From: Paragorgia papillata
Taxonomy: Eukaryota > Cnidaria > Anthozoa > Scleralcyonacea > Coralliidae
Direction of reading: 5' to 3'
DNA length: 64,000 nt
Assembly: GCA_035771165.1 (NCBI GenBank)
Contig: JAWNZC010000471.1
Location: 351,001-415,000, forward strand
Shown here one piece after another: positions 24,601 to 36,600 of this stretch. Made by a program: the position numbers and the translations under genes. The notes beneath the pieces are model-generated. The model was not told where the DNA came from and did no database searches. It saw only the letters and a list, made by a program, of their open reading frames with translations. Position 1 is the stretch's first letter; every line of letters starts with the position of its first letter.

Positions 24601-27600
24601 TTTGTTGCGATTTGCAAATAGCAACAAATCGCAAAAAATCTGATTTGTTGCGATTTGCAAATAGCAACAAATCGCAACAAATCAGATTTGTTGCAATTTG
24701 CAAATAGCAACAAATCGCAACAAATAGCAACAAATCGCAACAAATCGCAACAGAGAGCAACAAATCGCAACAAATAGCAACAAATCGCAACAAATCTCAA
24801 CATATCGCAACAAATCGCAACGTATCGCAACATATCGCAACAAATCGCAACATATCGCAACAAATCACAACAAGGAGCAACAAATCGCAAGAAATCGCAA
24901 AAAATCTGATTTGTTGCGTTTTGCAAATAGCAACAAATCGCAACAAATCGCAACAAGTCGCAACAAATCGCAACATATCGCAACAAATCGCAACAAATCG
25001 CAACAAGTCGCAACAAATCGCAACAAATAGCAACAAATCGCAACATATCGCAACAAATCACAACATATCGCAACAAATCGCAACATATCGCAACAAATCG
25101 CAACAAATCTGATTTGTTGCGCAACGAATAGCAACAAATCGATACAAATAGCAACAAATCGCAACAAATCGCAACAAATCGCAACAAATCGCAACAAATC
25201 GCAACAAATCGCAACAAATCACAACAAATCGCAACAAATCGCAACAAGTCGCAACAAATCGCAACAAATCGCAACAAATCACAACAAATCGCAACAAGTC
25301 GCAACAAATCACAACAAATCGCAACAAATCGCAACAAATACAACAAATCACAACTTAAACACGGTATCACTTCATTAACACATGCTCTTCCAGTGAGCCG
25401 TGTACAATTTTTAAATTTCGCAACAAATCACAACAAATCGCAACATATCGCAACAAATCACAACATATCGCAACAAATCGCAACAAGTCGCAACAAATCA
25501 CAACAAGTCAATCAATCAATCAATCAATCAATAATCTTTATTTAAACACGGTATCACTTCATTAATACATGCTCTTCCAGTGAGCCGTGTACAAATTTTT
25601 AAATTTCCGCAACAAATCGCAAACAAATCACAACAAATCGCAACATATCGCAACAAATCACAACATATCGCAACAAATCGCAACAAGTCGCAACAAATCA
25701 CAAACAAGTCAATCAATCAATCAATCAAATCAATCAATAAATCTTTATTTAAACACGGTATCACTTCATTAATACATGCTCTTCCAGTGAGCCGTGTACA
25801 ATTTTTAAATTTCGCAACAAATCGCAAACAAATCACAACAAATCGCAACAAATCGCAACAAATCACAACAAATCACAACAAATCCCAACAAATTCTGATT
25901 TGTTTGCGATTTGCAAATCGCAACAAATAGCAACAGATCACAACAAATCGCAACAAATAGCAACAAATCGATACAAATCGCAACAAATCGCAACATAATA
26001 GCAACAAGTCGCAACAAATCGCAACAAATCGCAACAAATCACAACAAGTCGCAACAAATCGCAACAAGTCGCAACAAATCGCAACAAATAGCAACAAATA
26101 GCAACAAATCGCAACATATCGCAACAAATCACAACATATCGCAACATATCGCAACAAATCTGATTTGTTGCGCAACGAATAGCAACAAATCGATACAAAT
26201 CGCAACAAATAGCAACAAATCGCAACAAATCAACAAATCGCAATAAATCGCAACAAGTCGCAACAAATCGCAACAAATACAACAAGTCGCAACAAATAGC
26301 AAAAAGATCTGATTTGTTGCGATTTGCAAATAGCAACAAATCGCAACAAATCTGATTGTTGCGATTTGCAAATAGCAACAAATCGCAACAAATAGCAACA
26401 AATCGCAACAAGTCGCAACAAATCGCAACATATCGCAACAAATCACAACAAGTCGCAACAAATCGCAACAAATCGCATCAAATCACAACAAATCGCAAAA
26501 AATCTGATTTGTTGCGATTTGCAAATAGCAACAAATCGCAAAAAATCTGATTTGTTGCGATTTGCAAATCGCAACAAATCAGATTTGTTGCAATTTGCAA
26601 ATAGCAACAAATCGCAACAAATAGCAACAAATCGCAACAAATCGCAACAGAGAGCAACAAATCGCAACAAATAGCAACAAATCGCAACAAATCTCAACAT
26701 ATCGCAACATATCGCAACAAATCGCAACATATCGCAACAAATCACAACAAGGAGCAACAAATCGCAAAAAATCTGATTTGTTGCGTTTTGCAAATAGCAA
26801 CAAATCGCAACAAATCTGATTGTTGCGATTTGCAAATAGCAACAAATCGCAACATATCGCAACAAATCACAACAAATCGCAACAAATCGCAACAAATCAC
26901 AACAAATCCCAACAAATCCCAACAAATCTGATTTGTTGCGATTTGCAAATCGCAACAAATAGCAACAGATCACAACAAATCGCAACAAATAGCAACAAAT
27001 CGCAACAAATCGCAACAAATCGCAACAAATCGCAACAAATAGCAACAAGTCGCAACAAATCGCAACATATCGCAACAAATCGCAACAAATCGCAACAAAT
27101 CACAACAAGTCGCAACAAATCGCAACAAATCGCAACAAGTCGCAACAAGTCGCAACAAATCGCAACAAGTCGCAACAAATCGCAACAAATAGCAACAAAT
27201 AGCAACAAATAGCAACAAATCGCAACATATCGCAACAAATCACAACATATCGCAACATATCGCAACAAATCTGATTTGTTGCGCAACGAATAGCAACAAA
27301 TCGATACAAAATCGCAACAAATAGCAACAAATCGCAACAAATCAACAAATCGCAATAAATCGCAACAAGTCGCAACAAATCGCAACAAATACAACAAGTC
27401 GCAACAAATAGCAAAAGATCTGATTTGTTGCGATTTGCAAATAGCAAACAAATCGCAACAAATCTGATTGTTGCGATTTGCAAATAGCAACAAATCGCAA
27501 ACAAATAGCAACAAATCGCAACAAGTCGCAACAAATCGCAACATATCGCAAACAAATCACAACAAGTCGCAACAAATCGCAAACAAATCGCATCAAATCA

Positions 27601-30600
27601 CAACAAATCACAAAAAATCTGATTTGTTGCGATTTGCAAATAGCAACAAATCGCAAAAAATCTGATTTGTTGCGATTTGCAAATCGCAACAAATCAGATT
27701 TGTTGCAATTTGCAAATAGCAACAAATCGCAACAAATAGCAACAAATCGCAACAAATCGCAACAGAGAGCAACAAAATCGCAACAAATAGCAACAAATCG
27801 CAACAAATCTCAACATATCGCAACAAATCGCAACATATCGCAACAAATCGCAACATATCGCAACAAATCACAACAAGGAGCAACAAATCGCAACAAATCG
27901 CAAAAAATCTGATTTGTTGCGTTTTGCAAATAGCAACAAATCGCAACAAATCTGATTGTTGCGATTTGCAAATAGCAACAAATCGCAACATATCGCAACA
28001 TATCGCAACAAATCGCAACGAATCGCAACAAATCGCAACAAGTCGCAACAAATCGCAACAACTTCGGGGATCCCCGAGGCAATTCACTTCTCCCTGTGGA
28101 CCCTAAGGGCAATTTCAATTCTGTCTGGGGACCCCCGAGGCAATTCAATTCTCCCAGCGACCCCCGACGCAATTCATTTCTCCCCGGGGACCTCTGAGGT
28201 AATTCGCCCCTGGCAACCTTCGAGACAATTCTCCCCGGGGTCTCCCCCGAGGACGCCCGAGGGAATTCGTTTCAAGTGTCCTCTTACCAATTCCGAAATA
28301 ATTAATACAAAAAGTGATCAGTTGTTTTAGTCGCATATTTTATTATTCACAACAAATCGCAACATATCGCACCAAATCGCAACATATCGCAACAAATCAC
28401 AACATATCGCAACAAATCGCAACATATCGCATCAAATCACACAAAAAATATGATTTGTTCCGATTTGCAAATAGCAACAAATAGCAACAAATCGCAACAA
28501 ATCTGATTGTTGCGATTTGCAAATAGCAACAAATCACAACATATCGCAACAAATCGCAACAAATCGCAACAAATCGCAACAAATCGCATCAAATCACAAC
28601 AAATAGCAAACAAATCACAACAAATCGCAACAAATCGCAACATATCGCAACAAATCGCATCAAATCACAACAAATAGCAACAAATCTGATTCAAATTTGA
28701 TTTGTTGCGATTTGCAAATAGCAACAAATTTGCAAATAGCAACAAATAGCCAACAAATGGCAACAAATCTGATTGTTGCGATTTGCAAATAGCAACAAAT
28801 CGCAACATATCGCAACAAGTCGCAACGAATCGCAACAAATCGCAACAAGTCGCAACAAGTCGCAACAAATCGCAACAACTTCGGGGACCCCCGAGGCAAT
28901 TCACTTCTCCCTGTGGACCCTAAGCGCAATTCAATTCTGTCTGGGGACCCCTGAGGCAATTCAATTCTCCCAGCGACCCCCGACGCAATTCATTTCTCCC
29001 CGGGGACCTCTGAGGTAATTCGCCCTGGCAACCTTCGAGACAATTCTCCCCGGGGTCTCCCCCGAGGACGCCCGAGGGAATTCGTTTCAAGTGTCCTCTT
29101 ACCAATTCCGAAATAATTAATACAAAAAGTGATCAGTTGTTTTAGTCGCATATTTTATTATTCACAACAAATCGCAACATATCGCACCAAATCGCAACAT
29201 ATCGCAACAAATCACAACATATCGCAACAAATCGCAACATATCGCATCAAATCACAACAAATCACAACAAATCGCAACAAATCGCAAAAAATATGATTTG
29301 TTCCGATTTGCAAATAGCAACAAATAGCAACAAATCACAACATATCGCAACAAATCGCAACAAATCGCAACAAATCGCATCAAATCACAACAAATAGCAA
29401 CAAATCACAACAAATCGCAACAAATCGCAACATATCGCAACAAATCGCATCAAATCACAACAAATAGCAACAAATCTGATTCAAATTTGATTTGTTGCGA
29501 TTTGCAAATAGCAACAAATCGCAACAAATAGCAACAAATCGCAACAAATCGCAACAGAGAGCAACAAATCGCAACAAATAGCAACAAATCGCAACAAATC
29601 TCAACATATCGCAACAAATCGCAACGTATCGCAACATATCGCAACAAATCGCAACATATCGCAACAAATCACAACAAGGAGCAACAAATCGCAAGAAATC
29701 GCAAAAAATCTGATTTGTTGCGTTTTGCAAATAGCAACAAATCGCAACAAATCGCAACAAGTCGCAACAAATCGCAACATATCGCAACAAATCGCAACAA
29801 ATCGCAACAAGTCGCAACAAATCGCAACAAATAGCAACAAATCGCAACATATCGCAACAAATCACAACATATCGCAACAAATCGCAACATATCGCAACAA
29901 ATCGCAACAAATCTGATTTGTTGCGCAACGAATAGCAACAAATCGATACAAATAGCAACAAATCGCAACAAATCGCAACAAATCGCAACAAATCACAACA
30001 AATCGCAACAAATCGCAACAAATCGCAACAAATCACAACAAATCGCAACAAATCGCAACAAGTCGCAACAAATCGCAACAAATCGCAACAAATCACAACA
30101 AATCGCAACAAATCGCAACAAGTCGCAACAAATCACAACAAATCGCAACAAATCGCAACAAATACAACAAATCACAACTTAAACACGGTATCACTTCATT
30201 AACACATGCTCTTCCAGTGAGCCGTGTACAATTTTTAAATTTCGCAACAAATCACAACAAATCGCAACATATCGCAACAAATCACAACATATCGCAACAA
30301 ATCGCAACAAGTCGCAACAAATCACAACAAGTCAATCAATCAATCAATCAATCAATAATCTTTATTTAAACACGGTATCACTTCATTAATACATGCTCTT
30401 CCAGTGAGCCGTGTACAATTTTTAAATTTCGCAACAAATCGCAACAAATCACAACAAATCGCAACATATCGCAACAAATCACAACATATCGCAACAAATC
30501 GCAACAAGTCGCAACAAATCACAACAAGTCAATCAATCAATCAATCAATCAATAATCTTTATTTAAACACGGTATCACTTCATTAATACATGCTCTTCCA

Positions 30601-33600
30601 GTGAGCCGTGTACAATTTTTAAATTTCGCAACAAATCGCAACAAATCACAACAAATCGCAACAAATCGCAACAAATCACAACAAATCACAACAAATCCCA
30701 ACAAATCTGATTTGTTGCGATTTGCAAATCGCAACAAATAGCAACAGATCACAACAAATCGCAACAAATAGCAACAAATCGATACAAATCGCAACAAATC
30801 GCAACAAATAGCAACAAGTCGCAACAAATCGCAACAAATCGCAACAAATCACAACAAGTCGCAACAAATCGCAACAAGTCGCAACAAATCGCAACAAATA
30901 GCAACAAATAGCAACAAATCGCAACATATCGCAACAAATCACAACATATCGCAACATATCGCAACAAATCTGATTTGTTGCGCAACGAATAGCAACAAAT
31001 CGATACAAATCGCAACAAATAGCAACAAATCGCAACAAATCAACAAATCGCAATAAATCGCAACAAGTCGCAACAAATCGCAACAAATACAACAAGTCGC
31101 AACAAATAGCAAAAGATCTGATTTGTTGCGATTTGCAAATAGCAACAAATCGCAACAAATCTGATTGTTGCGATTTGCAAATAGCAACAAATCGCAACAA
31201 ATAGCAACAAATCGCAAACAAGTCGCAACAAATCGCAACATATCGCAACAAATCACAAACAAGTCGCAACAAATCGCAACAAATCGCATCAAATCACAAC
31301 AAATCGCAAAAAATCTGATTTGTTGCGATTTGCAAATAGCAACAAATCGCAAAAAAATCTGATTTGTTGCGATTTGCAAATCGCAACAAATCAGATTTGT
31401 TGCAATTGCAAATAGCAACAAATCGCAACAAATAGCAACAAATCGCAACAAATCGCAACAGAGAGCAACAAATCGCAACAAATAGCAACAAATCGCAACA
31501 AATCTCAACATATCGCAACATATCGCAACAAATCGCAACATATCGCAAACAAATCACAACAAGGAGCAACAAATCGCAAAAAATCTGATTTGTTGCGTTT
31601 TGCAAATAGCAACAAATCGCAACAAATCTGATTGTTGCGATTTAGCAAATAGCAACAAATCGCAACATATCGCAACAAATCACAACAAATCGCAACAAAT
31701 CGCAACAAATCACAACAAATCCCAACAAATCCCAACAAATCTGATTTGTTGCGATTTGCAAATCGCAACAAATAGCAACAGATCACAACAAATCGCAACA
31801 AATAGCAACAAATCGCAACAAATCGCAACAAATCGCAACAAATCGCAACAAATAGCAACAAGTCGCAACAAATCGCAACATATCGCAACAAATCGCAACA
31901 AATCGCAACAAATCACAACAAGTCGCAACAAATCGCAACAAATCGCAACAAGTCGCAACAAGTCGCAACAAATCGCAACAAGTCGCAACAAATCGCAACA
32001 AATCGCAACAAATAGCAACAAATAGCAACAAATCGCAACATATCGCAACAAATCACAACATATCGCAACATATCGCAACAAATCTGATTTGTTGCGCAAC
32101 GAATAGCAACAAATCGATACAAATCGCAACAAATAGCAACAAATCGCAACAAATCAACAAATCGCAATAAATCGCAACAAGTCGCAACAAATCGCAACAA
32201 ATACAACAAGTCGCAACAAATAGCAAAAGATCTGATTTGTTGCGATTTGCAAATAGCAACAAATCGCAACAAATCTGATTGTTGCGATTTGCAAATAGCA
32301 ACAAATCGCAACAAATAGCAACAAATCGCAACAAGTCGCAACAAATCGCAACATATCGCAACAAATCACAACAAGTCGCAACAAATCGCAACAAATCGCA
32401 TCAAATCACAACAAATCACAAAAAATCTGATTTGTTGCGATTTGCAAATAGCAACAAATCGCAAAAAATCTGATTTGTTGCGATTTGCAAATCGCAACAA
32501 ATCAGATTTGTTGCAATTTGCAAATAGCAACAAATCGCAACAAATAGCAACAAATCGCAACAAATCGCAACAGAGAGCAACAAATCGCAACAAATAGCAA
32601 CAAATCGCAACAAATCTCAACATATCGCAACAAATCGCAACATATCGCAACAAATCGCAACATATCGCAACAAATCACAACAAGGAGCAACAAATCGCAA
32701 CAAATCGCAAAAAATCTGATTTGTTGCGTTTTGCAAATAGCAACAAATCGCAACAAATCTGATTGTTGCGATTTGCAAATAGCAACAAATCGCAACATAT
32801 CGCAACATATCGCAACAAATCGCAACGAATCGCAACAAATCGCAACAAGTCGCAACAAATCGCAACAACTTCGGGGATCCCCGAGGCAATTCACTTCTCC
32901 CTGTGGACCCTAAGGGCAATTCAATTCTGTCTGGGGACCCCCGAGGCAATTCAATTCTCCCAGCGACCCCCGACGCAATTCATTTCTCCCCGGGGACCTC
33001 TGAGGTAATTCGCCCTGGCAACCTTCGAGACAATTCTCCCCGGGGTCTCCCCCGAGGACGCCCGAGGGAATTCGTTTCAAGTGTCCTCTTACCAATTCCG
33101 AAATAATTAATACAAAAAGTGATCAGTTGTTTTAGTCGCATATTTTATTATTCACAACAAATCGCAACATATCGCACCAAATCGCAACATATCGCAACAA
33201 ATCACAACATATCGCAACAAATCGCAACATATCGCATCAAATCACAAAAAATATGATTTGTTCCGATTTGCAAATAGCAACAAATAGCAACAAATCGCAA
33301 CAAATCTGATTGTTGCGATTTGCAAATAGCAACAAATCACAACATATCGCAACAAATCGCAACAAATCGCAACAAATCGCAACAAATCGCATCAAATCAC
33401 AACAAATAGCAACAAATCACAACAAATCGCAACAAATCGCAACATATCGCAACAAATCGCATCAAATCACAACAAATAGCAACAAATCTGATTCAAATTT
33501 GATTTGTTGCGATTTGCAAATAGCAACAAATTTGCAAATAGCAACAAATAGCCAACAAATGGCAACAAATCTGATTGTTGCGATTTGCAAATAGCAACAA

Positions 33601-36600
33601 ATCGCAACATATCGCAACAAGTCGCAACGAATCGCAACAAATCGCAACAAGTCGCAACAAGTCGCAACAAATCGCAACAACTTCGGGGACCCCCGAGGCA
33701 ATTCACTTCTCCCTGTGGACCCTAAGCGCAATTCAATTCTGTCTGGGGACCCCTGAGGCAATTCAATTCTCCCAGCGACCCCCGACGCAATTCATTTCTC
33801 CCCGGGGACCTCTGAGGTAATTCGCCCTGGCAACCTTCGAGACAATTCTCCCCGGGGTCTCCCCGAGGACGCCCGAGGGAATTCGTTTCAAGTGTCCTCT
33901 TACCAATTCCGAAATAATTAATACAAAAAGTGATCAGTTGTTTTAGTCGCATATTTTATTATTCACAACAAATCGCAACATATCGCACCAAATCGCAACA
34001 TATCGCAACAAATCACAACATATCGCAACAAATCGCAACATATCGCATCAAATCACAACAAATCACAACAAATCGCAACAAATCGCAAAAAATATGATTT
34101 GTTCCGATTTGCAAATAGCAACAAATAGCAACAAATCACAACATATCGCAACAAATCGCAACAAATCGCAACAAATCGCATCAAATCACAACAAATAGCA
34201 ACAAATCACAACAAATCGCAACAAATCGCAACATATCGCAACAAATCGCATCAAATCACAACAAATAGCAACAAATCTGATTCAAATTTGATTTGTTGCG
34301 ATTTGCAAATAGCAACAAATTTGCAAATAGCAACAAATAGCCAACAAATCGCAACAAATCTGATTGTTGCGATTTGCAAATAGCAACAAATCGCAACATA
34401 TCGCAACAAGTCGCAACGAATCGCAACAAATCGCAACAAGTCGCAACAAGTCGCAACAAATCGCAACAACTTCGGGGACCCCCGAGGCAATTCACTTCTC
34501 CCTGTGGACCCTAAGCGCAATTCAATTCTGTCTGGGGACCCCTGAGGCAATTCAATTCTCCCAGCGACCCCCGACGCAATTCATTTCTCCCCGGGGACCT
34601 CTGAGGTAATTCGCCCTGGCAACCTTCGAGACAATTCTCCCCGGGGTCTCCCCCGAGGACGCCCGAGGGAATTCGTTTCAAGTGTCCTCTTACCAATTCC
34701 GAAATAATTAATACAAAAAGTGATCAGTTGTTTTAGTCGCATATTTTGTTATTCACAACAAATCGCAACATATCGCACCAAATCGCAACATATCGCAACA
34801 AATCACAACATATCGCAACAAATCGCAACATATCGCAACATATCGCATCAAATCACAACAAATCACAACAAATCGCAACAAATCGCAAAAAATCTGATTT
34901 GTTCCGATTTGCAAATAGCAACAAATCGCAACAAATCTGATTGTTGCGATTTGCAAATAGCAACAAATCACAACATATCGCAACAAATCGCAACAAATCG
35001 CAACAAATCGCAACATATCGCAACAAATCGCATCAAATCACAACATATCGCAACGAATAGCAACAAATCGATACCAATCGCAACAAATCGCAACAAATCG
35101 CAACAAATCGCGACAAATCGCAACAAATAGCAACAAATCGCAACAACTTCGGGGAACCCCGAGGCAATTCACTTCTCCCTGTGGACCCTAAGGGCAATTC
35201 AATTCTCTCTGGGGACCCCCGAGGCAATTCAATTCTCCCAGGGACCAGTTAAAAAAGTGATCAGTTGTTTTAGTCGCATATTTTATTATTCACAACAAAT
35301 CGCAACATATCGCAACAAATCGCAACATATCGCAACAAATCGCAACATATCGCAACAAATCACAACATATCGCAACATATCGCAACAAATCGCATCAAAT
35401 CACAACAAATAGCAACAAATCACAACAAATCGCAACAAATCGCAAAAAATCTGATTTGTTCCGATTTGCAAATAGCAACAAATAGCAACAAATCGCAACA
35501 AATCTGATTGTTGCGATTTGCAAATAGCAACAAATCACAACATATCGCAACAAATCGCAACAAATCGCAACAAATCGCAACAAATCGCAACAAATCGCAA
35601 CAAATCTGATTATTGCGATTTGCAAATAGCAACAAATCGCAACAAATCACAACATATAGCAACAAATCGCAACATATCGCAACAAATCACAACAAATCGC
35701 AACATATCGCCACAAATCGCAACATATCGCATCAAATCACAACAAATAGCAACAAATCTGATTCAAATCTGATTTGTTGCGATTTGCAAATAACAACAAA
35801 TTTGCAAATCGCAACAAATAGCCAACAAATCGCAACAGATCTGATTGTTGCGATTTGCAAATAGCAACAAATCGCAACAAATCGCAACAAATCGCAACAA
35901 CTTCGGGGACCCCCGAGGCAATTCACTTTTCCCTGTGGACCCTAAGGGCAATTCAATTCTCTCTGGGGACCCCCGAGGCAATTCAATTCTCCCAGGGACC
36001 CCCAAGGCAATTCATTTCTCCCCAGGGACCTCTGAGGCAATTCGCCCTGGCAACCTTCGAGACAATTCTCCCCGGGGACTCCCCCGAGGACGCCCGAGGG
36101 AATTCGTTTCAAGTGTCCTCTTACCAATTCCGAAATAATTAATACAAAAAGTGATCAGTTGTTTTAGTTGCATATTTTATTATTCAGGTTACTGCCATAT
36201 TGAATGACATACAAGATATCTACAACCTTCCCGTGGGATTTCGCACAGTTAAAGTAGAAGAGACACGCTTTCTGATCAACGACAAACCTTTTTACTTCAA
36301 AGGATTTAATATGCACGAAGATTCTGATGTAAGTATACAAAAGATGCTTCGCGGTAATATAGTTGCTGTGATTATATATACTGTCGTTTTAAGTGAATTA
36401 TTTTTAGATTCCAGAACAAGGCACAAAGTAAGATCTTATTAAAGCCTGTCGGATATATTGATCGGCAACACTAGTAATTGGCCAGAGTGTTAATTGTAAA
36501 ACCTCACAGTTTACGTTGTGAGACCTTTCTTTACATTGTGAGACCTTAATTTACATTGCGCGACCTTGCGTTTCATTGCGAGACCTTACTTTACATTTCG

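Larger units (their letters stand above)
21018..35900 (+). repeat. Giant 10-bp satellite (CAACAAATCG)n with higher-order structure, GUSB intron 4
   Basis: About 14.9 kb of decamers, consensus CAACAAATCG, with recurrent variants CAACATATCG, CAACAAATAG, CAACAAGTCG and CAACAAATCA. Short stretches are inverted (GATTTGTTGCGATTTGC). Segments recur with offsets of about 0.8, 1.1 and 4.8 kb; for example 26356 matches 31165, 28062 matches 32869, and 24797 matches 29601. Two non-decamer modules are embedded: a retroelement-like tail (nine copies) and a GC-rich block (seven copies). Period 10 gives 10-codon peptide arrays in every frame (such as [10 protein letters not shown] on the minus strand), so the many open frames are not genes. 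Confidence 0.97.

Noticed and set aside
20916..35864. Dozens of long open frames, e.g. repeats of [10 protein letters not shown] (minus) and [10 protein letters not shown] (plus)
   Set aside because: A 10-bp unit without stop codons in most phases yields 10-residue repeats in several frames on both strands. They start at arbitrary ATG variants, overlap each other and lie inside a spliced intron.
21018..35900. CRISPR array
   Set aside because: Repeats are 10 bp, contiguous and without unique spacers; the host is eukaryotic and the array is intronic.
21018..35900. Centromeric or telomeric satellite
   Set aside because: It lies within one intron of a gene whose exons on both sides join in frame, and the unit is not a telomeric motif.
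28145..36142. Pro/Gly-rich frames such as [11 protein letters not shown] and GDPRGNSIL
   Set aside because: Translation of the GC-rich ~33-bp tandem within the seven amplified blocks; same peptides in several frames.
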